Below, one piece after another: positions 9,188 through 17,544 of a stretch of 64,000 nt of DNA. The stretch's first letter is position 1. The number at the start of each line of letters is the position of its first letter. Under the pieces are notes generated by a model that ran no database searches, was not told where the DNA came from, and saw only the letters and a list, made by a program, of their open reading frames with translations. Origin of the DNA: an uncultured Lentisphaeria bacterium (lineage in GTDB: Bacteria > Verrucomicrobiota > Lentisphaeria > Victivallales > Victivallaceae); the NCBI GenBank assembly GCA_949298075.1, contig CASFVA010000026.1, forward strand, positions 31,543-95,542, given 5' to 3'. Position numbers and translations under genes: made by a program.

Positions 9188-10095
9188 TTTTCACCCCGTC
9201 TGGCTCCGGTGAGATGCAGATAGTACTGGGCGGCGGCCTGAATTCCGAAGCTCATGGCCAGCAGCACCAACCCGAGCGCGAACAGCGCGCTGCGCTCCAG
9301 CCCGTCGGCTTCGGCGAAATTGTTGGCCAGGGTGGCGGCGATGGTGGTGGCGGAATCAAAGAGGTTTTCCGGCATCGACGTGACGTTTCCGATCACGAAA
9401 AGCACCGCCATGGTTTCGCCCAGGGCCCGGCCGAGGCCGATGAATACGCCGCCGAGAATGCCGCGAATACCGTAACGCATTACAATGTCGATGGTCACTT
9501 CGTACCGGGTGCAGCCGATGCCATAGGCCGATTCCCGGAGCACTGCCGGAGTCATAATGAAAACGTCGCGCATGACTGCGCAAATGTAGGGCAGGATCAT
9601 CAGAGCCAGAATCAGGCCGGCGGTCAACAGTCCGAATCCGTTGTATTCGGTGCCGATGAAAGACAGTCCGCCCAGCCCGAGGGTGTCGGCCAGAAACGGC
9701 TGCACATGCTCCTGCATGAGCGGAGCCAGCACAAACAGTCCCCACATGCCGTAGATTACGCTGGGGATCGCCGCCAGCAGGTCGACGGCGTGTCCGAGCA
9801 CGCCGCCGACAACCGGCGGCGCCTCCGTCAGAAACAGTGCCGCGGCGAAGGCCAGCGGCAGAGCGATGACCAGCGCTATGGCGGTGGTTGCCAGAGTACC
9901 GGTGATGGCGGGCAGGGCGCCGAACTGCTGTTCAGCCGGATTCCACCGGGCGGAAGTGACAAATCCCAGTCCAAAGGTCCGCCAGGCCTCGCTTCCGGCG
10001 GCGGCGAGCTGGATGAAAAAGCCCAGCATCAGCAGTCCGGCCAGAGCGGCGCATCCGAAACAGAACCATTTGAAAATGTTGTCAAATTTGAGCAT
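9181..10095 (-). CDS. pstC: Phosphate ABC transporter permease PstC
   Basis: 304 residues from the ATG at 10095 (MLKFDNIFKWFCFG). An upstream in-frame extension is Arg/Gln-rich and would run back into the preceding gene, so I reject it. Hydrophobic segments are visible at about 11-35, 75-100, 115-150, 170-190 and 270-290. The EAA-type coupling loop is VLRESAYGIGCTRYEVTIDI, followed by GRALGETMAVLFVIGN, diagnostic of PstC. It starts eight bases after the small unknown gene ends and overlaps pstA. Confidence 0.93.
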   Translation of the reverse strand: MLKFDNIFKWFCFGCAALAGLLMLGFFIQLAAAGSEAWRTFGLGFVTSARWNPAEQQFGALPAITGTLATTAIALVIALPLAFAAALFLTEAPPVVGGVLGHAVDLLAAIPSVIYGMWGLFVLAPLMQEHVQPFLADTLGLGGLSFIGTEYNGFGLLTAGLILALMILPYICAVMRDVFIMTPAVLRESAYGIGCTRYEVTIDIVMRYGIRGILGGVFIGLGRALGETMAVLFVIGNVTSMPENLFDSATTIAATLANNFAEADGLERSALFALGLVLLAMSFGIQAAAQYYLHLTGARRGEKC

Positions 10096-10103
10096 AAAGC
10101 AGG

Positions 10104-10451
10104 TTATTCCATGCCGTCGCGTTTTTCGGCAATGACAGTTTTGGCCTTGTCCTTGAGGACCAGGTTGCCGTTGCGGTCGAAGTCGAAGTCGGCGTTCCAA
10201 TCGGTTTTTTCGCCGAGCCAGTGGATGATTTCAATGTTGTCCCATGGAATAATCCGGATCATGGTGATTCCGGCGTGGACCTGGTTGCGCATGCCGTCCA
10301 CAATCCGGGCGAAGTGAAAGGTGCGGCCCTTGATGGCGATGTATTTGGAGTTTTCCGCTTCGACCTTGCCGATGATGATGTGGGTGTGAGCTCCCGGATA
10401 ATGCTTTTTGCAGCGCAGTCGGATGTTTTTGCCTTTCAGATAATCACTCAT
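10104..10451 (-). CDS. Unknown 115-aa protein inside the pst operon
   Basis: The ATG at 10451 overlaps the pstS stop (ATGA) and has GAGGTG seven bases upstream, so translation is coupled to pstS. I do not recognise the family. There is no signal peptide or membrane segment, so it should be cytosolic. It is basic in its first 20 residues (KGKNIRLRCKKHYPG), then shows alternating beta-type stretches: HIIIGKVEAENSKYIAIKG, ITMIRIIPWDNIEIIHWL, and a charged C-terminus (FDFDRNGNLVLKDK). The pattern G-K-V then Y-I-A-I-K-G then R-I-I-P-W-x-x-I-E-I-I resembles small SH3- or LSm-like barrels, but that is only an impression. Its place between pstS and pstC suggests a role in phosphate uptake or signalling. 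Confidence 0.85.
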   Translation of the reverse strand: MSDYLKGKNIRLRCKKHYPGAHTHIIIGKVEAENSKYIAIKGRTFHFARIVDGMRNQVHAGITMIRIIPWDNIEIIHWLGEKTDWNADFDFDRNGNLVLKDKAKTVIAEKRDGME

Positions 10452-11473
10452 TTGAACACCTCGTTTTGAATTATTGCCACCACCTCTTCCGGAATCGGCA
10501 CATAATTGAGTTTGCGTGCCGCGGTGGCGCCGGTGGCGAAGCACCAGTTGAAATATTTGAACAGATTGGCTTTGGTTTGGGCGTCGCAGTCGGTCCGGAA
10601 CAGGATGTAGGTGACTCCGGTGATCGGCCAGGTGGTTTCGCCAGGCTGATCCGTCAGTATCATGTGGAACCCGGGGGCGTTTTTCCAGTCGGCGGCGGCG
10701 ACTCCGGCGCTGAAGCTGGTCATGGTTGGTTTCACAAATTTTCCGGCCCGGTTTTCCAGCTGCGCCATGGCCAGTTTGGCTTCTGCCGCGTAAGTGTACT
10801 CCGTATAGCCGATGGCGCCCTTGATCCGGGCGACGTTGTTGCAGACGCCCGGATTCTTCTGCCCGCCGATGCCGACCGGCCAGTCCACGGAGGCGCCGCG
10901 GCCGACCCGTCGCTCCCATTCCGGCGAAATTTTGGCGAGATAATCCGTGAAAATAAAGCTGGTGCCGCTGGCATCCGCCCGTCGGACCACGGTGATGGCC
11001 AGATCAGGCAGTTTCAATTCCGGATTGAGCGACCGGAGCCGGGGATCATTCCATCTGGTGATGTTGCCGAGAAAAATGTCGGCGAGCGCGGCGCGGTCGA
11101 GTTTCAGCGCCAGATTCTCTACTTCCGGCAAGTTCACGATCACTACCACCCCTCCCGTCAGCATCGGGAACTGCCGGAGTCCGGCCGCCTGTTGTTCTTC
11201 CAGCGTCAGGGGGCTGTCGGAGCCGGCAAAGTCAATGGTGCCGGCGTTGATCTGGTTGAGTCCGGCGCCGGAGCCCAGGCTCAGGTAGTTGATCCGGATT
11301 CCCGGATTGCCCTGGGAGTAGGCGTGGGTCCAGTTCTGGTAGACCGGGGCGGGGAAACTTGCTCCGGCGCCGTTGATGGCGACCGTCGGACGGTCCTCGG
11401 AACAGCCGGCCGCCAGCAGCATGGCGGCCGCCGCCATGATCCGGGAAACCGATTTTGCGTTTGCTTGCTTCAT
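10448..11473 (-). CDS. pstS: Phosphate-binding lipoprotein PstS
   Basis: 341 residues from the ATG at 11473, preceded by AAGGAG. A lipoprotein signal MKQANAKSVSRIMAAAAML ends in the lipobox LAAGC (Cys near 24), so the mature protein is lipid-anchored and periplasmic. The PstS phosphate-binding motifs are present: NGAGASFPAPVYQNW, LGSGAGLNQI, FAGSDSPL, and later RADASGTSFIFTDYL. It delivers phosphate to PstCAB. The stop overlaps the start of the 115-aa gene. Confidence 0.94.
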   Translation of the reverse strand: MKQANAKSVSRIMAAAAMLLAAGCSEDRPTVAINGAGASFPAPVYQNWTHAYSQGNPGIRINYLSLGSGAGLNQINAGTIDFAGSDSPLTLEEQQAAGLRQFPMLTGGVVVIVNLPEVENLALKLDRAALADIFLGNITRWNDPRLRSLNPELKLPDLAITVVRRADASGTSFIFTDYLAKISPEWERRVGRGASVDWPVGIGGQKNPGVCNNVARIKGAIGYTEYTYAAEAKLAMAQLENRAGKFVKPTMTSFSAGVAAADWKNAPGFHMILTDQPGETTWPITGVTYILFRTDCDAQTKANLFKYFNWCFATGATAARKLNYVPIPEEVVAIIQNEVFK

Positions 11474-11501
11474 GATGTTTTCTCCTTGAACTGCCATTAA
11501 T

Positions 11502-11541
11502 GTATTATCCGGAAGTGCAGGTACGGTTTGTGAATTGTCAG
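11502..11541 (-). promoter_or_regulatory. Possible pstS promoter with degenerate Pho half-site
   Basis: On the minus strand a TAATAC -10-like box (11502-11507) lies about 30 bases before the pstS ATG. There is no good -35 box at the right spacing. A CTGACAA sequence (11535-11541) resembles one half of the CTGTCAT Pho-box repeat, but no second half-site is convincing. A weak -35 would fit an activator-dependent promoter. This is speculative. Confidence 0.25.
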
Positions 11542-11561
11542 GATCGTGTTAGGAAAACGGT

Positions 11562-13166
11562 TTACCGTTCCGGATCCACCAGATATTGGCGGTAGCCGTA
11601 GCGATTGGCTTCGCCGGCGGCCTGATTTTCACGGGAAATCACTTCAATCTGCCGGAGATCGGTCCCGTCGATCCGGCTGGCCGGCCGGATGAGTTCACAT
11701 TCCGCCGCCAGAACCAGCCGGGATTTTTTCGTGGATTCCCGTTCCGTGGCGAACAGCCAGCCGATCAGCGGCAGGTCCTTTAGCAGAGGAACCCCGCCGA
11801 CGTCGCGCACCGTCCGGGTCTGCTCAATGCCGCCGAGATAGAAGCGGTTGCGTCCGTTGCCCAGCATGATCCGCTGGCTGGAGGAATAGTCGCTGGTGCG
11901 CAGGGCGCCGGTTGAAGTGTATCCCAGCAGACTCCGGGTGGCGACCTGAACCTGCAGCACGGTTGCTTTTTCCGTGATGGAAGGGGTTACGGTCAATTCA
12001 AATTTGAATTTGTCGTTGGCGACTTTGACCTCCACCGCGTTGCCGTGTTCGGGTTCTCCGGTCTGGGATTCGATTTTGGTCAGTTCGGCGTAGAGCACGC
12101 CGCTGGACCTGGTCAGTTTGCCGGTCGAACCGTTTTGAATGGTCAGATCTCCGGTGGACACCACCCGGGCTTTTCCCCTGGAGACCAGAAAGTCGAGGAA
12201 ACGGGTGTTCCACTTGGGGTCGAAGTTGAAGTAATGGGAATTTACGGTGCCGTCCGGACGGACCGGCGTGAGAAAATCCCGGATGTTGTGGTTTCTGGAG
12301 AAATTGGCTCCGGCACTGAAAAGATTGATGCCGTCATTGTTTTTCCATGACTGGAAATCCAGTCCGAGCATGCCGTCGTTCTCGGCGTCGAGTTCGTAGA
12401 TCCTGCAGCTGATCCGCACCTCCGGATGGGGGACGTCGTAGATTTTGAGCATCTCCTCAATGTTTTTGCGCGAGTAGAGCGCCGTGTTGAGAAAGAGACA
12501 GTTCAGATCCTCGTCGACTTCGATCTTGTCCTTGCCGCCGATCAGCTCGACGGTGTCGTTGGAGACGTTGGCGCCGACCAGTTTGATCATGGCCTGGAGT
12601 TCCTTTGCGCTCCGGTTGGCGGGAAAATAGATGTATTTGGGCTGTCCAGAGGAATTCATGATGCCCGGAACGTCCAGACGGCGGACCAGGTCATCAATAC
12701 CCGTTCCGGCGGCGCTGCTGGTGAAGCGGTATTCCTCGGCCGAAACCATGATGATGCCGGTGCCGTCGACGAACTTGACGCATTCAATGCCGGTCGGAAC
12801 GAAAATTTTCTGGGTACCGGCCTGATTGTCCTTGCTGTAGACGTTGTAGTAGTCCGGGCTGGAGCGGCCGACCGCGTTGTTGTAATCGACCCGCTGCGCC
12901 TGAACCATTTCCCGCAGGTAGGGCCGGATGGAGTAGGGATCAGCGTGCTTGAGCACATAGGTCTTGGTGATGATCCTGGGGTCGTTGGTGTCGCGGATGA
13001 AGTGCACGACTTCGGCGTTGTCCCGGATGTTGAGCCGGAGCTGCGCCTGAACATGGCTCCGGTCATAGGCCGGATTGTCGTTTGAGGTCGGCAGCTGGTT
13101 GGCGCCAGCGGTCAGAACGGCCGCCAGCAGCGGTGCGGTGAATATGGTTTTGGACTGAATGGTCAT
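11562..13166 (-). CDS. Secretin-like outer-membrane protein (paralogue B)
   Basis: 534 residues from the ATG at 13166, chosen for the GAGGA upstream and the signal peptide MTIQSKTIFTAPLLAAVLTA. The C-terminal third has the secretin-domain pattern: YLGGIEQTRTVRDVGGVP, then LLKDLPLIGWLF and a final beta strand SRLVLAAECELI. The middle has secretin N-type repeats, such as TYVLKHADPYSIRPYL and YIYFPANRSAKELQAMIKL. Secretins form multimeric outer-membrane pores of type II/III secretion, type IV pili and phage export. The upstream neighbour is a diverged paralogue only 14 bases away. No secretion ATPase or inner-membrane platform gene is near, so the secretion type is not known. Confidence 0.75.
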   Translation of the reverse strand: MTIQSKTIFTAPLLAAVLTAGANQLPTSNDNPAYDRSHVQAQLRLNIRDNAEVVHFIRDTNDPRIITKTYVLKHADPYSIRPYLREMVQAQRVDYNNAVGRSSPDYYNVYSKDNQAGTQKIFVPTGIECVKFVDGTGIIMVSAEEYRFTSSAAGTGIDDLVRRLDVPGIMNSSGQPKYIYFPANRSAKELQAMIKLVGANVSNDTVELIGGKDKIEVDEDLNCLFLNTALYSRKNIEEMLKIYDVPHPEVRISCRIYELDAENDGMLGLDFQSWKNNDGINLFSAGANFSRNHNIRDFLTPVRPDGTVNSHYFNFDPKWNTRFLDFLVSRGKARVVSTGDLTIQNGSTGKLTRSSGVLYAELTKIESQTGEPEHGNAVEVKVANDKFKFELTVTPSITEKATVLQVQVATRSLLGYTSTGALRTSDYSSSQRIMLGNGRNRFYLGGIEQTRTVRDVGGVPLLKDLPLIGWLFATERESTKKSRLVLAAECELIRPASRIDGTDLRQIEVISRENQAAGEANRYGYRQYLVDPER

Positions 13167-13180
13167 GGCTGATCCTCTTT

Positions 13181-14599
13181 TTACTGATTGACGAGTTCCG
13201 GAACCGCGGTCAGCCTGCCGGTAACGGCGGCGATGGCGGCGTCGGGATGCAGCAGCTCTGCCCGTGCGGAGACAAAGTAGAAAACCTTTTCCCGGGTGCG
13301 GGTGGTGGTGCCGAACAGGTATTTCAGCACCGGCAGCTCGCACAGCAGCGGCACCCCGACGGTCTGTTCGGCCTCCTGCTCAAGCTGGTAACGCGACAGC
13401 ATCCGCTCGGTTCCGGTTTGAATCGAGACCGTGCCGGTGACGGCCGAAGAATCGTAAAGTTCGTTGCCGTGGTTGTCGCGTTCGACCACATGTCTGGTGT
13501 TGAGTGTGTAGTTGAAATTGAGCACTCCGGTCTGCCGGGCGTAGTCCAGCGGGGAATAACCGGTCCGGCCGGCGGCGTCGGCCGGTCCGGAAAGCGCAAT
13601 CACCGGGTCGCTGACCACCAGTTCCAAAGAGTCGTTGCCGGAGGCGTCGACCGCCGCGGCGAACTGGTCGTCCTTGGTGAGATTCTGGTAATTCGGCGTG
13701 AAGCGGATCACGGCATCATGGCCGGTGGCAATGGTGATCCGGGCGCTGGTGGCCAGCCGGGCCTTGCCGTTCTGCTGGAGCAGACGCACAAACGAGAAAT
13801 CAAAGGAGGGCGCGAACATGAAGAAGCCGTAGAGACCGAAACTCTCGGCCAGCGCCGAACCTTCAAGATATTTGGCTCCGGCGTCGAGCAGGTTCAGGCC
13901 GGGACCGTTTTTCCAGGCCAGATAGTCCAGTCCGAGGTCGAGCAGATCGCTTTCGCGCACCTCGTAGACGTTGAGCGCCAGATTGAACTGCGGCACCGGG
14001 CGATCCAGCCAGGCGAGATATTTTTTCATATCCCTGTCTTTGTTGATCGAATCTTTCCAGTAGATCCGGTTGGTAGCCGCGTCGAAAGCGACGGTGGCGT
14101 CCTGATTGGCGCCTTCGGTGGCGTTGGAGGGAATTCCCGCCTTGATCATGATGTTCATCATCGTTTCGCTGGAGCGCCAGACCGGAGTGTAGACACTCCT
14201 GACAATTCCGGTGCCGTCAATTCCGGAACCGTCCGGTCCTTTGGGACCGGGACGGTCGAGCTTGGCGACCATGTCATCAATGTACGGCAGCAGCGGCGCC
14301 GGGCAGCTCACCGCCACCAGCTGCTGTTTCCCGGCGGAGTAGTTGATGCGGTCAGCCGAGCTGTTTTTCGCGTAACGCTTGACCGCGCCGAGAATGAACG
14401 GCACCAGGTCGTTGGCTTTCTGATGTTTCAGGGTGTAGATCCTGGAGACCATGTAGTTCTGGGCGTCGTCCTCGACAAACCGGATTTTCTGAATCCGGTC
14501 GCCGGGGGTGGCCCCCGCCGGCGGCTCCTGCCCGGAAGCGGGCAGGAGGAGGGCGGCGAACAGCGTGGAAAGCACCATGTTTTTTCCTGTCGTTTTCAC
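13181..14599 (-). CDS. Secretin-like outer-membrane protein (paralogue A)
   Basis: 472 residues if translation starts at the GTG at 14599, which has GGGAG seven bases upstream and gives the signal peptide MKTTGKNMVLSTLFAALLLP. The ATG at 14578 is an alternative. It shares with the next gene the block YTLKHQKANDLVPFILG, the phrase LGLDYLAWKNGPGLNLLDAG (compare LGLDFQSWKNNDGINLFSAG) and NGKARLATSARITIATG (compare RGKARVVSTGDLTIQNG). It ends with a secretin-like VGVPLLCELPVLKYLFG. The secretin domain is shorter and more divergent than in paralogue B. Tandem duplication is the simplest explanation for the pair. Confidence 0.7.
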   Translation of the reverse strand: MKTTGKNMVLSTLFAALLLPASGQEPPAGATPGDRIQKIRFVEDDAQNYMVSRIYTLKHQKANDLVPFILGAVKRYAKNSSADRINYSAGKQQLVAVSCPAPLLPYIDDMVAKLDRPGPKGPDGSGIDGTGIVRSVYTPVWRSSETMMNIMIKAGIPSNATEGANQDATVAFDAATNRIYWKDSINKDRDMKKYLAWLDRPVPQFNLALNVYEVRESDLLDLGLDYLAWKNGPGLNLLDAGAKYLEGSALAESFGLYGFFMFAPSFDFSFVRLLQQNGKARLATSARITIATGHDAVIRFTPNYQNLTKDDQFAAAVDASGNDSLELVVSDPVIALSGPADAAGRTGYSPLDYARQTGVLNFNYTLNTRHVVERDNHGNELYDSSAVTGTVSIQTGTERMLSRYQLEQEAEQTVGVPLLCELPVLKYLFGTTTRTREKVFYFVSARAELLHPDAAIAAVTGRLTAVPELVNQ

Positions 14600-14871
14600 T
14601 TTTTTCTCCCATTTGGGGGTTGAGCTTGTCCGTCCGGAGTCCCCGGTGCGGAGTACAGTCCTGTTCAGGTTTCCATGTCCGTAAAATAACCGGAGTACGT
14701 TAGGATCAGATGAAGAAACCGGCAGTATTCGGTGAAATCCGCCGCTTCCGGCTGATCTTCCGGCGGGACAGGATCGTTTTTTTCGGCAAAGCCGGAACGG
14801 GGTCTTGATTTTACGGCCCATCATGTTAAATTATTATTATCTGAATTTTCAAACTGTCGCAGGAGGTGGAA
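14600..14871. other. Divergent intergenic region, secretin pair / nitroreductase
   Basis: The 272 bases contain the 5' leaders of two divergent genes. On the plus strand a promoter-like pair is seen near 14805-14832. On the minus strand I see no convincing promoter for the secretins, only an AT-rich TTATTTTA near 14685. I see no gene or RNA in this stretch. Confidence 0.6.
14805..14832 (+). promoter_or_regulatory. Promoter of the nitroreductase gene
   Basis: TTGATT (14805-14810), a 16-base spacer and TAAATT (14827-14832), about 40 bases before the ATG. It follows the spacing pattern of the clearer promoters elsewhere in the window. Confidence 0.45.
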
Positions 14872-15498
14872 ATGGCGAAAAGTTTCAAACTGGGAAGCGC
14901 CGCGCTGGCGGCGGGCATGATTCTGAGCCTGGAAGGCGCCGAAATCAAATTGCCGGCCCCGCAGCGGACCGGCGGTCTGCCGCTTCAGGAGGTGCTGAAC
15001 CGGCGGCAGACGGTGCGGAAATACCAGGACAAGGTCCTGGACGACGCGACCCTCTCCACCCTGATGTGTTCGGCCAACGGAGTCAACCGTCCGGATGGCC
15101 GCCGTACGGCGCCCAGCGCCCGCAACGCCCGGGAAATTGAAATCTATGTGCTGACCGCTGACGGAGCCTGCAGCTACGATCCCGAAGCTCATGCGCTCAA
15201 GGCGCTGACCGCAACCGACCTGCGGAGCAAGGCGGGGTCCTTCAACGCGCCGGTTTATCTGCTGCTGGTTGCGGATGCCGGACGGGCGCCCGGAATGGAT
15301 TACGCAAGAATTGACGCCGGGTATGTCAGCCAGAACATCTACATGTACTGCGCTTCGGCCGGACTGGGCACCTGCGCCATCGGCAGCATCACCCGGCCCG
15401 GCAATCCGGCGGCGGCGGAACTCCGGACCGCGCTTGGTTTCGGAGAGGATAAAGTGATTATATTGAGTCATTCGGTGGGCTATCCGGCTGACCGGTGA
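14872..15498 (+). CDS. Exported nitroreductase-family protein
   Basis: 208 residues from the ATG at 14872, placed five bases after a perfect AGGAGG; a GTG six bases upstream would overlap that site. A hydrophobic N-terminus (KLGSAALAAGMILSLEGA) looks like a signal peptide. The rest is the FMN-dependent nitroreductase fold: RRQTVRKYQD near the N-terminus (SRRSxRxF-type FMN phosphate-binding motif), YARIDAGYVSQNIYMYCASAGLGTCAIGS in the dimer/FMN region, and ILSHSVGYPAD near the C-terminus. Such proteins reduce nitro compounds, quinones or flavins. An exported form is uncommon because FMN loading usually occurs in the cytosol. Substrate unknown. Confidence 0.85.
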   Translation: MAKSFKLGSAALAAGMILSLEGAEIKLPAPQRTGGLPLQEVLNRRQTVRKYQDKVLDDATLSTLMCSANGVNRPDGRRTAPSARNAREIEIYVLTADGACSYDPEAHALKALTATDLRSKAGSFNAPVYLLLVADAGRAPGMDYARIDAGYVSQNIYMYCASAGLGTCAIGSITRPGNPAAAELRTALGFGEDKVIILSHSVGYPADR

Positions 15499-15576
15499 CC
15501 GGAGAGCGGCCGGCGGTGAAGAGCGCCGGGGTTTCGGCAGAAAATCCAATGATTGCACTTTGAGGAGGTGGCGGCC

Positions 15577-16599
15577 ATGGAACAGAAAGACATTCAACAG
15601 CTTCAGGAGGAAGTGCGGCGCATATCGGCTCCGCTTCAGTTGATCCGCACGGAGATGGGGCGGATCATCGCCGGACAGGAGAACCTGATCGACCGGCTGC
15701 TGCTGGCGCTGATTTCCGACGGACATGTTCTGCTCGAAGGCGTCCCCGGGCTGGCCAAGACGCTGGCGGTCAAGACGCTGGCGCAGACGCTGGACGGCAC
15801 GTTCTCCCGATTGCAGTTCACCCCCGACCTGCTGCCGGCCGACCTCGTCGGAACCCGCATTTACAATGCCGCCACCGCGGAATTCACCACCCGGATCGGA
15901 CCGGTGTTCGCCAATGTGGTGCTGGCCGATGAAATCAACCGGGCGCCGGCCAAGGTGCAGAGCGCACTGCTCGAAGCCATGCAGGAGAAGCAGATCACCA
16001 TTGCCGGCGAACGTTTCGCGCTGCCGGAGCCGTTTCTGGTCATGGCCACGCAGAACCCGCTTGAACAGGAGGGCACCTATCCGCTGCCGGAAGCCCAGCT
16101 TGACCGGTTCATGTTCAAGTTGAAGATTGATTATCCCGCCCGGGGCGAGGAGCGTTCGGTGGTGGAGCGCATGGCGCATCCGGCGCCGCCGGCGGCCGCG
16201 TTCAGCGTCGCCAAACTGCAGGACATTCTGGACGCCCGGCAGCTGGTGGACAAGATCTACATCGACGAAAAGGTCATCGAATACATCCTTGACCTGGTGA
16301 TCGCCACCCGTCCGGGACGGCGGAACGAGCTCTCCTCCCGCCAGAATGGCGCCAACCTGAGCGAACTTGACGGCCTGATCAGCTGCGGAGCCTCTCCGCG
16401 CGCGTCGATTGCGCTGGCGCTGGCCGCCCGCGGTATGGCGCTGCTGCAGGGACGGGCTTATGTGCTGCCGCAGGATGTCAAGGATCTGGCTCCGGATGTG
16501 CTGCGCCACCGCATTATGCTCTCCTACGAGGCCGAAGCCGAGGAGATTGACGCCGATGCCGTAATCAGCCGGCTGCTGGCTGAACTGCGCACACCGTAG
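15577..16599 (+). CDS. MoxR-type AAA+ ATPase
   Basis: 340 residues from the ATG at 15577 with GGAGG eight bases upstream. Walker A GVPGLAKT is at 55-62 and Walker B VLADEINRAP near 115-124, followed by QSALLEAMQEKQI and MATQNPLEQEGTYPLPEAQLDRF, the MoxR/RavA family signatures. The C-terminal lid domain (from about 230) contains GASPRASIALALAARGMALL. MoxR ATPases act as chaperones for VWA-domain proteins. This one heads an operon with DUF58, a DUF4381-like protein and a VWA protein, the usual partners. Confidence 0.93.
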   Translation: MEQKDIQQLQEEVRRISAPLQLIRTEMGRIIAGQENLIDRLLLALISDGHVLLEGVPGLAKTLAVKTLAQTLDGTFSRLQFTPDLLPADLVGTRIYNAATAEFTTRIGPVFANVVLADEINRAPAKVQSALLEAMQEKQITIAGERFALPEPFLVMATQNPLEQEGTYPLPEAQLDRFMFKLKIDYPARGEERSVVERMAHPAPPAAAFSVAKLQDILDARQLVDKIYIDEKVIEYILDLVIATRPGRRNELSSRQNGANLSELDGLISCGASPRASIALALAARGMALLQGRAYVLPQDVKDLAPDVLRHRIMLSYEAEAEEIDADAVISRLLAELRTP

Positions 16600-16634
16600 T
16601 CGCGGTGCGGCTGCAGTTCTGAACAGCGAGGTGC

Positions 16635-17519
16635 ATGATGCTTCCTCCGGAATTGGCCCGACAGATCCGGCTGTTGGAAATCCGCACCGACCGGGCGGTT
16701 GATGAGATCACCGGCGGCGCGTACCGCAGTGTGTTCAAGGGACACGGCATCGAGTTCGACGAGGTCCGGGAATACTCGCAGGACGACGATGTGCGCACGA
16801 TTGACTGGAATGTCTCGGCGCGCATGGGCAGTCCCTTTGTCAAGAAATTTGTCGAAGAGCGCGAACTTACCGTGCTGCTGCTGGTGGATGTTTCGGCTTC
16901 CGGCGCTTTCGGTTCGGCGGAAAAAACCAAGCGCCGCACCGCCGCCGAGCTGGCGGCGCTGCTGGCGTTCAGCGCCGGAAAGAACGGCGACAAAGTGGGG
17001 TTGCTGATGTTCAGCGACCGCATTGAATTGTATGTTCCGCCGCGGTCCGGCCGGCGTCACACCCTGCGCCTGATCCGGGAAATGCTGGCGTTTCAGCCGC
17101 GTTCCGGAGGTACTGACATTGATCTGGCGCTGCGCGAAAGCGCCCAGCTGATGAAGAAGCGGGGCGTGATTTTTCTGATCAGCGACCTGATTGCTCCGGA
17201 AAGTTTTGAGCGCAGTCTGCGGTTGCTCAACCACCGGCACGACGTGGTGGCCGTTGAATTGTACGATCCGGTGGAACGGCACTGGCCCACCGGACTGGCC
17301 GTTGAAGTCGAGGACGCCGAAAGCGGTGAAACTGTCGACTTTGCCGGCGGGAAGGCATTGCCGCGGCTGGATTCCGCTCTGACCGCCGCGGCGGAACGCA
17401 AACGCGAACTGTGCCGCCGCGCCCGGGTTGATCTGGTGGAAATTGAGAGCGGTACCGAGGTGCTGAAACCGCTGATTGCGTTTTTCGCCCGTCGCCGCCG
17501 CCGCCGGGCGCTGGAGTGA
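16635..17519 (+). CDS. DUF58 domain protein
   Basis: 294 residues. The DUF58 signature GIEFDEVREYSQDDDVRTID is at 38-57, followed by W-x-x-S-A-R. A VWA-like MIDAS start follows in LLLVDVSASG (Asp85, Ser87, Ser89). The C-terminus is strongly basic (RRRRRR). No membrane segment is present, unlike some DUF58 proteins. It sits 35 bases after the MoxR gene and probably is one of its clients. Two adjacent ATG codons (16635 and 16638) both fit GAGG upstream; I keep the first. Confidence 0.9.
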   Translation: MMLPPELARQIRLLEIRTDRAVDEITGGAYRSVFKGHGIEFDEVREYSQDDDVRTIDWNVSARMGSPFVKKFVEERELTVLLLVDVSASGAFGSAEKTKRRTAAELAALLAFSAGKNGDKVGLLMFSDRIELYVPPRSGRRHTLRLIREMLAFQPRSGGTDIDLALRESAQLMKKRGVIFLISDLIAPESFERSLRLLNHRHDVVAVELYDPVERHWPTGLAVEVEDAESGETVDFAGGKALPRLDSALTAAAERKRELCRRARVDLVEIESGTEVLKPLIAFFARRRRRRALE

Positions 17520-17544
17520 ACGGGGGGAGGAGGAGACCATCACC

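Noticed and set aside
10452..10919. A 156-codon N-terminal extension of the 115-aa pst-operon protein.
   Set aside because: It runs through pstS in another frame and is Arg/Gly-rich; the ATG at 10451 has a good ribosome site and overlaps the pstS stop.
11535..11541. A Pho box before pstS.
   Set aside because: Only one CTGACAA half-site is seen; without the second repeat at an 11-base step it is not convincing.
11555..11572. A terminator at the end of the secretin gene (AACGGT and ACCGTT).
   Set aside because: The arms are separated by only two bases that include the stop codon, so the stem is too short to be a reliable terminator.
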